A stretch of 64,000 nucleotides of DNA from Beijerinckiaceae bacterium (GTDB lineage Bacteria > Pseudomonadota > Alphaproteobacteria > Rhizobiales > Beijerinckiaceae). The translations under genes and the position numbers were made by a program. The DNA lies in the NCBI GenBank assembly GCA_947475995.1, contig CANJNI010000023.1, positions 1 through 64,000 of the forward strand, read 5' to 3'. Shown here piece after piece: positions 21,190 to 30,694 of this stretch (positions within the stretch are counted from its first letter, which is position 1; every line of letters starts with the position of its first letter). The notes under the pieces are model-generated. The model did no database searches, was not told the origin of the DNA, and worked only from the letters and a program-made list of their open reading frames with translations.

Positions 21190-21984
21190 TCATACAGCCA
21201 CGGGTGCGCGGATCAGCGGGTGCGGATCGTAATTCTCGATCGTGATGTCTTCGTAGCGGAAATCGAAGATCGACCTGACATCGGGATTCAGCCTGAGCGA
21301 TGGCAACGGGCGCGGCATGCGGCTCAGTTGCAGGCGGGCCTGCTCGAAATGGTTCGTGTAGATGTGGGCGTCCCCGAACGTGTGGACGAAATCGCCGGGC
21401 TTGAGCCCCGCCACGTGGGCGATCATGTGCGTGAGCAGCGCGTAGCTCGCGATGTTGAACGGCACGCCCAGGAAAATATCGGCTGAGCGCTGATAGAGCT
21501 GGCAGGAAAGTTTCCCGTCGGCCACGTAGAACTGGAACAGGCAGTGGCAGGGGGCCAGCTTCATCTTCTCGATGTCGGGCACGTTCCAGGCCGAGATGAT
21601 CAGCCGGCGCGAATCGGGGTTGCGGGCGATTTCCTTCATCAGCCAGGAAATCTGGTCGAAAGTCTCGCCGTTAGCGCCCTCCCATGAGCGCCATTGCTTG
21701 CCGTAGACGGGGCCAAGATCGCCGCGCTCGTCCGCCCATTCATTCCAGATGGAGACGCCGTTTTCCTTCAGGTAGCGAATGTTGGTGTCGCCCTGCAGGA
21801 ACCACAACAATTCGTGGATGATGGACTTCAGGTGAAGCTTCTTGGTGGTGACCAGCGGGAAGCCTTCCGCCAGATCGAAGCGCATCTGATAGCCGAACAC
21901 CGAGACCGTGCCGGTGCCGGTGCGGTCCTGCTTGCTTGTCCCGCTTTCCAGGACGTGGCTCATGAGGTCGAGATACTGGCGCAT
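21190..21984 (-). CDS. thyA: Thymidylate synthase
   Basis: [70 protein letters not shown]. Confidence 0.97.
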   Translation of the reverse strand: MRQYLDLMSHVLESGTSKQDRTGTGTVSVFGYQMRFDLAEGFPLVTTKKLHLKSIIHELLWFLQGDTNIRYLKENGVSIWNEWADERGDLGPVYGKQWRSWEGANGETFDQISWLMKEIARNPDSRRLIISAWNVPDIEKMKLAPCHCLFQFYVADGKLSCQLYQRSADIFLGVPFNIASYALLTHMIAHVAGLKPGDFVHTFGDAHIYTNHFEQARLQLSRMPRPLPSLRLNPDVRSIFDFRYEDITIENYDPHPLIRAPVAV

Positions 21985-22002
21985 GGCGGGCCGGAGCAAA
22001 AA

Positions 22003-22029
22003 GGGGGAATCGAACCCTCTTGTAGCCTT
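22003..22029 (-). other. tRNA 3'-end-like fragment / stem-loop between SDR and thyA
   Basis: Minus strand CCAAAAAGGCTACAAGAGGGTTCGATTCCCCCTTTTTG contains a GGTTCGATTCC T-loop-like motif but no D or anticodon arms. Confidence 0.3.
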
Positions 22030-22049
22030 TTTGGCGGCCAGCTGAAATC

Positions 22050-22080
22050 TTCATGGACGGGAGCGTCCCCCGGCCATGAA
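22050..22080. terminator. Hairpin, possible terminator of the minus-strand SDR operon
   Basis: TTCATGG...GGGAgcgTCCC...CCATGAA nested dyad downstream of SDR stop. Confidence 0.4.
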
Positions 22081-22177
22081 ATTGATGCTCCAACTTCCCG
22101 CCATTGCAGGGAAGCGATCCAGCCCAAACGTTGCGCCGGGGCTCGCGGGGAGGTGGTTCCGGCGACGACGCTATCGG

Positions 22178-22930
22178 CTACTCGTTGCCCGGCATCAGGG
22201 TCGTCACGCCGCCGTCGACGAACAGGTCCGTGCCGACGATGAAGTCCGACTCATCCGAGACGAGGAACAGGACCGCATTGGCGAGGTCGATCGGCAGGCC
22301 GGGGCGGTCGCGCAGGTTCACGACCTTGCGGCTCGGGTCGAATTCCGACTTGCCGACCGGCGAACCAATCTTGTTCGGCACGACTGCGTTGACGCGGATG
22401 TTGTGCGGAGCAAGCTGGATCGCCATCGACTTGGTGAGGTTGCGGACGCCGCCCTTGGCGGCCGTATAGGCGACGGCGCGGTTGCGGCCGTAATAACCAG
22501 ACGTGGAGGACACGTTGACGATCTTGCCCTTCGTGCCTTTCGAGACCATCGCCTTGCCGACATGCTTGCCGAACAGGAAAGGCGCGGTGAGGGTGATCGC
22601 CAGAACGCGGTTCCATTCGTCGAGCGTGATGTCGAACATGTGCTTGTTGTCGGAAATGGCCGCGTTGTTGACCATGATGTCGATATGGCCCCACTCGTCC
22701 ATGACGGCTTTCACGACGGCCTCAATGTCGGCTTCCTTGCCGACGTCGCACACGAAGCCTTTCGCCCTGCCGCCCGACGCCACAATGTCGGCCGCCACCT
22801 TGTCGCCGCGCGCCTTGTCGAGATCGACCACCGCGACGGTCGCTCCATGGGCGGCCAGCAGCTTGGAAATGTCTTCGCCGATGTTGCGTCCCGCCCCGGT
22901 GACGATCGCCACCTGATTTGCCAGTTTCAT
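22178..22930 (-). CDS. SDR family oxidoreductase
   Basis: VAIVTGAGRNIGEDISKLLAAHGATVAVVDLD, NNAAISDNKHMFD, YTAAKGGVRNLTKSMAIQLAPHNIRVNAVVP. Confidence 0.93.
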   Translation of the reverse strand: MKLANQVAIVTGAGRNIGEDISKLLAAHGATVAVVDLDKARGDKVAADIVASGGRAKGFVCDVGKEADIEAVVKAVMDEWGHIDIMVNNAAISDNKHMFDITLDEWNRVLAITLTAPFLFGKHVGKAMVSKGTKGKIVNVSSTSGYYGRNRAVAYTAAKGGVRNLTKSMAIQLAPHNIRVNAVVPNKIGSPVGKSEFDPSRKVVNLRDRPGLPIDLANAVLFLVSDESDFIVGTDLFVDGGVTTLMPGNE

Positions 22931-22964
22931 TCTTGTCTCCTTGGTCAATCCAGCCTTGCTTTTC

Positions 22965-23801
22965 TCAATTGCGCGTGTCGACGCGCCAGGATTCAAAACG
23001 CCGTTCGATCATCCGCAGCACTTCGGTCATCAGCATGCCGGCGCCGGCGATGATGACGAGCCCCACGAAAACGCGGTCCGTCTGGAACGTCGCGCCCGCC
23101 AGCGACATCATGTAGCCGATGCCGGCCTGTGCGCCGATCATTTCGCCGACCACGATGCCGATCAGCGCGTGGCCAAGACCAAGGCGTAGCCCCGTGAGCA
23201 ACATCGGCACTGACGAGGGCAGCGCCACGGTGAGAAAGATTTGCCGGTCAGATGCGCCGAAGGAGCGCGCCACCTTGATGAAATCGCGGTCGATGGTGCG
23301 TACGCCCGTGATGGTGCTGACAAGGATCGGAAAGACTGTCGCCAGAAAGATGATGGCGATCTTCGCGCCGAGATCGACGCCGAACCAGATGATGATCAGC
23401 GGCACAAGCGCGATGCGGGGCGTCGCGTAGAGCGCCGACACGAATGGATCGAGAATGGCGTTGAGACGCCGGTACCAGCCCATCAGGATGCCGAGCGGAA
23501 TGCCGACCACGACCGCCAGCGTATAGCCGAACAAGAATTCCATGCCGCTGACCGCGAGATGGTTCCAGATGCTGCCGTCGGCGATCATCGCCACCAGCGC
23601 CTTCACGATGCGGGTGGGCGAGGACACAAAGAGCGGCTTGGCCCAGCCCATGATGACGGTGGTTTCCCAGAAGATCAGAAAGCAAACGACGGCCACGAGG
23701 CCGAGAATGAAATTCTCGCGTTTGCGCCAGGTTGCCCGGGCGCTCTTGGCGTTGACGGGCGCGGCGATGGGGGCGCTTGTTACAGTGCTCACTTGTGTCA
23801 C
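22965..23801 (-). CDS. ABC transporter permease (TauC/SsuC type)
   Basis: EFLFGYTLAVVVGIPLGILMGWYRRLNAILDPFVSALYATPRIALVPLIIIWFGVDLGAKIAIIF. Confidence 0.93.
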   Translation of the reverse strand: MTQVSTVTSAPIAAPVNAKSARATWRKRENFILGLVAVVCFLIFWETTVIMGWAKPLFVSSPTRIVKALVAMIADGSIWNHLAVSGMEFLFGYTLAVVVGIPLGILMGWYRRLNAILDPFVSALYATPRIALVPLIIIWFGVDLGAKIAIIFLATVFPILVSTITGVRTIDRDFIKVARSFGASDRQIFLTVALPSSVPMLLTGLRLGLGHALIGIVVGEMIGAQAGIGYMMSLAGATFQTDRVFVGLVIIAGAGMLMTEVLRMIERRFESWRVDTRN

Positions 23802-23802
23802 C

Positions 23803-24612
23803 TCACTGCGCCGTCATCAGGCCGGTGCGGGCGGATTCTTCCTCGATCAGCCGCCACACGTGCGCTTGCAGATCGCGGAAACGCGGCTGGTGCTTCATGG
23901 ACAGCATGCGGGTCGAGGGCAAATCGACCGACACGATCTCCTTGATCTTTGCGGGCCGCGCCGAAAATACCGCCACGCGGTTCGACAGGAAGATCGCCTC
24001 ATCGATCTGGTGCGTGATGAACAGGGCCGTCTTTTTCGTTCGTTCCAGAATCTTCAGAAGCTCCGCCTGCATGAATTCGCGCGTCTGCGCGTCGAGGGCA
24101 GCAAAGGGCTCGTCCAGCAGGAGCAGTTCGGGGTCTGGCGCAAGCGCGCGCGCGATGTTGACGCGCTGACGCATTCCGCCGGAAAGCTCATGCGGAAAAT
24201 GATCCGCGAAGCCTTTAAGGCCCACGAGTTCCACGAGGCCGCGCGCGCGGTCGATCATCGCGCTCTTTGGCATCTTCTGCTGGATTTCGAGCCCGTATAT
24301 CACGTTTTGCAGAACGGTCCGCCAGGGAAACAGCGAGTCGTTCTGGAACACCATTGCGCGATCCGGACCCGGCTCGTTCACAACCTTGCCGCTGACGCGG
24401 ATTTCGCCGCCGTCGACATGGATCAAGCCATCGACGGCAGCCAGAAACGTGGACTTGCCGCAACCGCTGGGGCCGACGATGGAGACGAGTTCCCCTTCGT
24501 TCACCGACATGTCGATGCCGTCGAGCACATGCAGGGTTTGCCCGATGCGCTCGTTGAAATAATCCAGACGCACGCCCCGGGCGGACATCTTGATCTGGGG
24601 ATCGGCCATCAT
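23803..24612 (-). CDS. ABC transporter ATP-binding protein (TauB/SsuB type)
   Basis: VSIVGPSGCGKSTFLAAVDGL, ELSGGMRQRVNIARALAPDPELLLLDEPFAALDAQTRE. Confidence 0.96.
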   Translation of the reverse strand: MMADPQIKMSARGVRLDYFNERIGQTLHVLDGIDMSVNEGELVSIVGPSGCGKSTFLAAVDGLIHVDGGEIRVSGKVVNEPGPDRAMVFQNDSLFPWRTVLQNVIYGLEIQQKMPKSAMIDRARGLVELVGLKGFADHFPHELSGGMRQRVNIARALAPDPELLLLDEPFAALDAQTREFMQAELLKILERTKKTALFITHQIDEAIFLSNRVAVFSARPAKIKEIVSVDLPSTRMLSMKHQPRFRDLQAHVWRLIEEESARTGLMTAQ

Positions 24613-24630
24613 GCGGCTCCGGTCTCGGGC

Positions 24631-25608
24631 TTACTTGAGCTTGTCGAAGAAGCCTTCCTTCTGAAGCTGGTCGAGGATCGACATGTCGACCAGAGACTCA
24701 GGCTTCACGTTGGCGGCGGCCGGGACGGTGGCCTTCAGTTCATCGAGCACGATTGCGATGCCCTTGACGGAAGGCGCAGGCACGTCAGGGAATATTTCAC
24801 GATTGAAATAATCGTAGGTGTCCTTCACCGCATGGCCGGGCTTCAGCTTGAGAAAGTCGATCATGACCTTCTGGCCTTCGTCGGGATTCTTCTTGAAGCC
24901 CGCAATGCCTTCCGACATGGCCATCATGAAACGCTTCGCGCCTTCAGGGTTCTTTTTCAGAAATGCGCGGGTCGTCACATAGGATGTGTTGGGATAGTCG
25001 CCGGCAATGGGCGTGCAGTCGACCAGCACATGATAGCCTTCGTCTTCCAGCTCCGCAGTGCGCGGATATTGTTCAAGCGAAGCGTCTAGCTGGCCGCTCA
25101 TCATGGCGGCTGTGCGGGTGGTTTCACCGCCCAGCTGCAGGATGTTCACATCGGTGCGCTTGAGGCCGAGGTGCGTCAGCGCAAAGGTGGCGGCGGTGTC
25201 GGTCGATGAGCCAAAGCGCGAAATCGCGATGCGCTTGCCCTTCAGGTCCGCGGCGGTCTTGATGTTGTTCTTCACAACAAGCTGGAACGGAAGCTTGTTG
25301 GAAATGCCGCCGATGAAGACGAGATCCGCGCCCTGTACGGCGGCTGCTGCGGCGGATGTGTAGCCGTTCTGGCCGATATCGACGGAGCCGCCGATGACGG
25401 CCTGGGTGAGCGTCGGGCCGCCGTCGATGTAGGTGATCGTAATGTCGAGGCCATGCTTCTTGAAGATGCCGTTCTTCTGCGCATACATCATCGGCGATGT
25501 GGTCATAGACGCGCCGTCATAGCCGACCCGAAGCGGAATCGGGGCCTGGGCGAAGGCCGGGGAAGCCAGCAGAAGAGCGCTGGCGGCGAAAGCGAACTGG
25601 CGACGGTT
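24631..25608 (-). CDS. ABC transporter substrate-binding protein (NMT1/SsuA-like)
   Basis: Signal peptide MNRRQFAFAASALLLASPAFA; IPLRVGYDGASMTTSPMMYAQKNGIFKKHGLDITITYIDGGPTLTQAVIGGSVDIGQNGY. Confidence 0.93.
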   Translation of the reverse strand, partial: NRRQFAFAASALLLASPAFAQAPIPLRVGYDGASMTTSPMMYAQKNGIFKKHGLDITITYIDGGPTLTQAVIGGSVDIGQNGYTSAAAAAVQGADLVFIGGISNKLPFQLVVKNNIKTAADLKGKRIAISRFGSSTDTAATFALTHLGLKRTDVNILQLGGETTRTAAMMSGQLDASLEQYPRTAELEDEGYHVLVDCTPIAGDYPNTSYVTTRAFLKKNPEGAKRFMMAMSEGIAGFKKNPDEGQKVMIDFLKLKPGHAVKDTYDYFNREIFPDVPAPSVKGIAIVLDELKATVPAAANVKPESLVDMSILDQLQKEGFFDKLK

Positions 25609-25655
25609 CATGCTGGTCTCCCGTGAAATGACTGGTCTGTTCACATTATTGGTCC

Positions 25656-25734
25656 GTCATTGCGAGAAGCGAAGCGACGAGGCAATCCAGCACATTTGAT
25701 GGATCCTTTCGTTCGCCCTGGCCCCGCTCAATGA
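25656..25734. repeat. REP-like dispersed palindromic element, copy 2
   Basis: GTCATTGCGAGAAGCGAAGCGACGAGGCAATCCAG ... TGGATCC...CTCAATGAC, between hyuB and the SBP gene. Confidence 0.8.
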
Positions 25735-25737
25735 CGA

Positions 25738-27471
25738 TCACGCGTTCATCAATTCGTTGCGTCTGGATTTCGTAGCCGCTTCATCCACCGCATCGGCAGA
25801 AATTACCACCCCGTAATCCCTCGCGGCGGATTCTACGGACAGGTAGCCTTCACGGATGTCCGACAGAACCATGGCGGGATCACGCTCAAGGGCCGAGCCC
25901 AGGCCGCCGCCCCCGGGCGTGTCGAGCCGGAAACGATCGCCGCCTTTCAGCGGATAATCGGCATAGCGGGTCGGCAGGCGCTTTTCGCCTTCAAGTCCCG
26001 GATTGACAATGATGTCGCCGGTGCGCCCCTTGCCGCCGTCCGCCGCGCCGTTCGGAGCGATGACGTGTTTGGTCGAGCGGATCGAGAAGCGCGCATCTTC
26101 CAGATTGACGTATTCGCGGCGAATGCCGAGGCCGCCGCGGAACTTGCCGACGCCGCCGGAGTCGCGAATGAGTTCGAAACGTTCGACGCGCGTGGGAAAT
26201 TCACTTTCGACGATTTCGATCGGCGCAATCTTGGCGTTGCTCTGGTTCACCGACGTGCCGGATGTGCCGTCCTTCGAGGCGCGTGCGCCCGCGCCGCCGC
26301 CCAGAATTTCGTACTGCACGTAGCCCTTGCCGGTGTAGGTGCTGCGGCCGCCCAGAATGATCGAGCGGCTGCCGCAGCCATCAGCGCGCGCCTTGGAAGG
26401 CACGATGTTGGTGAGCGCCGCGAACACTGCTTCGACTGTCGCATGCACCGTCGGATTGTAGGTGTTCACAGGCGCCGGGAAGCGGGGGTTCATGACGCTG
26501 CCCTCGCGGACGGTGATGCTGAATGCGTCGAACAGGCCCGAGTTGACGAAAATGTGCGGATCGACGAGCGCGATCAGCACATAGGCGCAGGCGGCATTGA
26601 CGAGCGGCGGGCGAATGTTGGCGGGGCCGCGCGTCTGATCGGCGGAGCCTGAAAAATCGAAATGGATGCTGTCGCCCTTCTTCTCGACGACGACATGGAT
26701 CCGCACCGGCTTGTTGAGTTCGATGCCGTCGTCATCGACGAAGCGCTCGGCCTCGTAGCGCCCGTCGACCCATTCGGAAATGGCGGCCCGCATGCGAAGT
26801 TCGGCCAGTTCCAGCAGGCGCGCAAAACACGCGATGGCGCGCTCGCGGCCGAATTTCGTGATAAGCGCCTTGAGGCGCTCCTCGCCGAGGCGGCTCGAAC
26901 CAAGCTGTCCACGAATATCGCCGAGCACCAGTTCGGGGGTGCGGCTGTTGCAGGCGATGATGCGCTCGATCTCCGTGTTGCGCTGATAGCCGCGCTGATA
27001 GCGAACCGCCGGCAGATGCAGGCCTTCATTGAACGTTTCGCGCGCCTGGCCCGAGCATGAGCCCGGCACGGGGCCGCCTATGTCGCTCTTGTGGGCGATG
27101 GAAGCGCAGAAGCCCATCAGGTCGCCATTGATGAAGACCGGCGTGATCACGGCCATGTCGGGCGCGTGCGGGCTGCCGCCCTCATAGGGATGATTGATCA
27201 GGTAGGCGTCGCCTTCCTGAATATCATCGTAAGTGCGCAGCACGGCCTGACAGCAGGCGGGAAACGACCCGATGTGCAAAGGCAGCACGACATGCTGGGC
27301 GATCACGTCGCCCTTCGGGTTCATGATCGCGCATGACGCATCCTGAGACTCGCGCACGATGGTCGAATAGCCCGTGCGGAAAAGCGAATTCTGCATTTCC
27401 TGCACGATGCCATCGAGGCTGGCGCGCATGATTTCAAGATCGACTGCGTCGAGCTTTGTCTTGGTCGGCAT
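25738..27471 (-). CDS. hyuB: Hydantoinase B/oxoprolinase family protein
   Basis: MRASLDGIVQEMQNSLFRTGYSTIVRESQDASCAIMNPKGDVIAQHVVLPLHIGSFP; NHPYEGGSPHAPDM. Confidence 0.95.
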   Translation of the reverse strand: MPTKTKLDAVDLEIMRASLDGIVQEMQNSLFRTGYSTIVRESQDASCAIMNPKGDVIAQHVVLPLHIGSFPACCQAVLRTYDDIQEGDAYLINHPYEGGSPHAPDMAVITPVFINGDLMGFCASIAHKSDIGGPVPGSCSGQARETFNEGLHLPAVRYQRGYQRNTEIERIIACNSRTPELVLGDIRGQLGSSRLGEERLKALITKFGRERAIACFARLLELAELRMRAAISEWVDGRYEAERFVDDDGIELNKPVRIHVVVEKKGDSIHFDFSGSADQTRGPANIRPPLVNAACAYVLIALVDPHIFVNSGLFDAFSITVREGSVMNPRFPAPVNTYNPTVHATVEAVFAALTNIVPSKARADGCGSRSIILGGRSTYTGKGYVQYEILGGGAGARASKDGTSGTSVNQSNAKIAPIEIVESEFPTRVERFELIRDSGGVGKFRGGLGIRREYVNLEDARFSIRSTKHVIAPNGAADGGKGRTGDIIVNPGLEGEKRLPTRYADYPLKGGDRFRLDTPGGGGLGSALERDPAMVLSDIREGYLSVESAARDYGVVISADAVDEAATKSRRNELMNA

Positions 27472-27472
27472 G

Positions 27473-29536
27473 TCACGCGCCTCCCATGGTCATGATGATG
27501 TTGCGATATTCGTCCACCCGCGCCGCATGGCCGGGGAACAGCACGGTGGTGCAATCGAGCTGGTCGATGATGGCCGGCCCTGTAAAGGTAACGCCCACGT
27601 CGAGCTTTTCCCGCTGGTAGACGGGGCAATCCACGACCTTTCCGTCGAACTGCGCCTTGCGGGTTTCGCGGATGGCGTCGGTCAGCTTCGCGCCCGTCGG
27701 GGCGAATTTCGGTATCTTCACGGGCGGAACGAGGCCGACTCCGCGCAGACGATAGGAAACAATTTCGACAGGTTCGTCCGGCGCAGTGTGGCCGAAGCTC
27801 TGCTTGTGCATGTCGTCGAACAGCGCGCGGAGCTTCCTGATCGCACCCGGCTGCAGCGCAACATCACACGGCACGGTGATTTCATAACCTTGCCCGGCGT
27901 AGCGCATGTCGAGCGCAGCCTCGATGCGGATTTGCGAGTCTGTAAAATCCTCGCCGGCGAGTTCGAGCTTCGCGCTGGCGGCGAGTTCGGCGAACACATC
28001 GTTGATCTGGTCTTCGGTGATCTTCGCCAACGAGGTGAGGCGCGAGCGAATGTAATCGTGCTTCACGTCCGACATCACGAGGCCCATGGCCGAATAGACG
28101 CCTGGATAGAGAGGCACCACGACGCCAGCCATTCCGAGGTCTTCGGCGATGCGGCCTGCGTGCAGCGGACCGGCGCCGCCAAAGGCCAGCAGCATGAAGT
28201 CGCGCAGATCGTGCCCGCGCATGGTCGAGATGGCCTTGATGGCTTCCTGCATCTTCACGTTGATGATGCGCACGATGCCCTCAGCCGCAGCCGGAACCGT
28301 CATCTGCAGCGCATCGGCGACGTTGGTCTGGATCGCCGTGCGGGCCTTGAGGCGGTCGAGCTTCATCTTGCCGCCGAGGAAATTGTCCTCGCCCAGATAG
28401 CCGAGCACGAGATTGCAATCGGTGATGGTGGGCTGCGTGCCGCCGCGGCTGTAGCAGGCGGGGCCGGGCTGCGCGCCTGCGCTTTCCGGTCCGACTTCCA
28501 GCGTGCCGAACCGATCGACGCGGGCCAGCGTGCCGCCGCCGGCGCTCACGGTGTTGATGTCGATCATCGGCAGCGCAATGTCGCGTCCCTCTATCTTGCC
28601 GCGATTGCTCACGGAGGGCTCGCCATCCTTGATGAGAGCCACATCGCAGGACGTGCCGCCCATGTCGAAGGTGATGAGGTTCTGGAATCCGGTTGTGCGG
28701 CAGGCCTGAACGCTGGCCGTAATGCCGCCTGCCGGGCCTGAGAGCACCGTCGCGACGGCCTTCTTCGCCGTGGCCGCAAAGGTCGACATGCCGCCGTTCG
28801 ACTGCATGATGTATTTCTGCGGCGTATCGACGCCCGCGCCCGCAAGGCGGCCTTCCAGATTGGCGATGTAGCGCGCCAGAATAGGCTGCAGGTACGCGTT
28901 GATCACAGTTGTCGAAAGACGATAATATTCCCGGATCTGCGGTACGATTTCGCTCGACAGCGAGACGCTGACGCCTGGAAGTTCTTCCGCAATGATCTCC
29001 CGCACGCGCGCTTCATGCTGGGGAGCGAGGAACGAGAACAGCAGGCAGACCGCGATGGATTGCAGGCCGGTCTTTTGCAGACGGCGCAACTCCTGCCGCA
29101 GATGGTCTTCGTCCAGCGCCTTCAGGATTTCGCCGTCGAACGCCACGCGTTCGCGCACTTCACCGGTCTGGCTTGCCGGGGCGAGAAGCGAAGGCTTGTC
29201 GTACATGATGTCGAAAATGGTCGGGCCATGCGGGCGTGACTGTTCCTGCACCTCGTAGACGCCCCGAAATCCTTCCGTCACCAGAAGGCCGGTGCGGACG
29301 CCCTTGCCTTCCAGCAGGGCGTTGGTGCCGACTGTGGTGCCGTGGCAGAAATAGCGGATGTCCTGCGGCTTCACGCCCTGCGCGATCAGCAGTTCGACGC
29401 CCGACAGGATCGCGCGCGAGGGGTCATCCGGCGTTGAAGGAATCTTGGCGACGGTGATCTCGTCCGTGTCCTCGTTGAGGTACACGAAATCCGAAAATGT
29501 GCCGCCTGTGTCGACTGTGACCCGATAAAGTCCCAT
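27473..29536 (-). CDS. hyuA: Hydantoinase A/oxoprolinase family protein
   Basis: VTVDTGGTFSDFVYL, FCHGTTVGTNALLEGKG, FDMGGTSCDVALIKDG, AFGGAGPLHAGRIAEDLGM. Confidence 0.95.
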   Translation of the reverse strand: MGLYRVTVDTGGTFSDFVYLNEDTDEITVAKIPSTPDDPSRAILSGVELLIAQGVKPQDIRYFCHGTTVGTNALLEGKGVRTGLLVTEGFRGVYEVQEQSRPHGPTIFDIMYDKPSLLAPASQTGEVRERVAFDGEILKALDEDHLRQELRRLQKTGLQSIAVCLLFSFLAPQHEARVREIIAEELPGVSVSLSSEIVPQIREYYRLSTTVINAYLQPILARYIANLEGRLAGAGVDTPQKYIMQSNGGMSTFAATAKKAVATVLSGPAGGITASVQACRTTGFQNLITFDMGGTSCDVALIKDGEPSVSNRGKIEGRDIALPMIDINTVSAGGGTLARVDRFGTLEVGPESAGAQPGPACYSRGGTQPTITDCNLVLGYLGEDNFLGGKMKLDRLKARTAIQTNVADALQMTVPAAAEGIVRIINVKMQEAIKAISTMRGHDLRDFMLLAFGGAGPLHAGRIAEDLGMAGVVVPLYPGVYSAMGLVMSDVKHDYIRSRLTSLAKITEDQINDVFAELAASAKLELAGEDFTDSQIRIEAALDMRYAGQGYEITVPCDVALQPGAIRKLRALFDDMHKQSFGHTAPDEPVEIVSYRLRGVGLVPPVKIPKFAPTGAKLTDAIRETRKAQFDGKVVDCPVYQREKLDVGVTFTGPAIIDQLDCTTVLFPGHAARVDEYRNIIMTMGGA

Positions 29537-29569
29537 TCGGCGATCCGTCCCGACTGTTGTTTCTGGTGG

Positions 29570-29589
29570 CCGGACCCTAGCGGGTCCGG
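29570..29589. promoter_or_regulatory. Perfect palindrome/hairpin between lysR and hyuA
   Basis: CCGGACCC-TAGC-GGGTCCGG. Confidence 0.5.
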
Positions 29590-29625
29590 ACGGTCAGGTA
29601 AATTACGGGGTTTCTGTAGGCGAGT

Positions 29626-29640
29626 TTCAGATTTTGTGAA
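29626..29640. promoter_or_regulatory. LysR-type box upstream of hyuA (TTCAGATTTTGTGAA)
   Basis: 13/15 identical to TTCAGATTTGCTGAA at 30547-30561; TTCA...TGAA dyad. Confidence 0.6.
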
Positions 29641-29649
29641 TGTCGCCCC

Positions 29650-30540
29650 TCAACCCCCGTCATGCGCCAGCGTTTCGATGAGATCGTTCGCCTGCGGGAT
29701 GCGCTGCGCGCCCTTGCGATGCACGACGCTGAAGGCCAGCTTGCCGATGCGCGGGCCGAGGTCGACCGCCTGCACCTGCCGCGACCTCAGGCGGTGAATG
29801 CAGAGCGTATGCACGATGGCGCTCCCGACGCCCGCCTCCACGAAAGTCGCGGCTGTCTCGCAGGTCGGGGCCTCCAGCAGCATCCCGGCCCGGGCGATGT
29901 GGGGTCCCAGCGTTCGCTCGATCAGCTTGCGGGTCGTGGTGGTGGCGGGGGGCACGATGAGCCGCTGGCGGGCGAGGTCGGCCAGCGCCGGCGGGCGGCG
30001 GCGGATGGCGGGATCTTTCGGATTGAACGCCAGCGACAGGCCGGTTTCGGCGACCGTCTCTCGTTCAAGCCGTTTCGGCAGGTCGGGGAAAATCCCCAGC
30101 GCAATATCCACCTCGCCCTTGTCGAGAGCCACGATGGCGTCGGCTGACTTGTAAACGCGCAGGTTCACTTCAATGGACGGATAGCGGTTCAGGAAGTTGC
30201 GGATTTTCGGCGCGAAATACCACGCATGATCGCTGCCGACCGAAATCGCCAGACGTCCCTCCGGGGCGCGGCGCGAGAGGGTTTGCAGCGCCTGTTCGGC
30301 GCGCTCGAAGATTGCGTCGACTTCGCGCAGAAAGCGTTCGCCTGCCACGGTGAGCACAAGTTTATTCGGCAGGCGCTCGAACAGATCGAAGCCCAGATCG
30401 GTCTCGAGCCTGCGAATCTTGCCGGAGATGGCCGGGATCGATTGTTTCAGTCGCGCGGCCGCGAGCCGCAGGCTTCCCTGTCGGGCCACGAGATGGAAGG
30501 CCCGCAGGCGCTTCAGGTCGAGCGTATCAATATCGAGCAT
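29650..30540 (-). CDS. LysR family transcriptional regulator
   Basis: LKRLRAFHLVARQGSLRLAAARLKQSIPAISGKIRRLETDLGFDLFERLPNKLVLT N-terminal HTH. Confidence 0.95.
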   Translation of the reverse strand: MLDIDTLDLKRLRAFHLVARQGSLRLAAARLKQSIPAISGKIRRLETDLGFDLFERLPNKLVLTVAGERFLREVDAIFERAEQALQTLSRRAPEGRLAISVGSDHAWYFAPKIRNFLNRYPSIEVNLRVYKSADAIVALDKGEVDIALGIFPDLPKRLERETVAETGLSLAFNPKDPAIRRRPPALADLARQRLIVPPATTTTRKLIERTLGPHIARAGMLLEAPTCETAATFVEAGVGSAIVHTLCIHRLRSRQVQAVDLGPRIGKLAFSVVHRKGAQRIPQANDLIETLAHDGG

Positions 30541-30546
30541 CGGAGG

Positions 30547-30561
30547 TTCAGATTTGCTGAA
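30547..30561. promoter_or_regulatory. LysR-type inverted-repeat box (TTCAG-N5-CTGAA)
   Basis: TTCAGATTTGCTGAA (contains T-N11-A), 6 bp from the lysR start codon in the divergent promoter region. Confidence 0.6.
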
Positions 30562-30694
30562 ACTTGTCGCAGGTAAGCCTCAGGACTGGGCAAGGTCAAT
30601 GGCGCGCTCCTGCATTGGTCGAATGCGCCGGATTATTGTTGGCCGCGCGGGCCGCCGGGCCTAGAATGCGCTGCACCGGATTCAGGATTTTTCC

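Noticed and set aside
22003-22029. Intact tRNA gene on the minus strand
   Set aside because: Only a T-loop-like motif is present; D-arm, anticodon arm and proper acceptor stem are absent.
23542-25089. 515-aa plus-strand ORF
   Set aside because: Antisense across ABC permease, ATPase and SBP genes; composition typical of GC-skew artefact.
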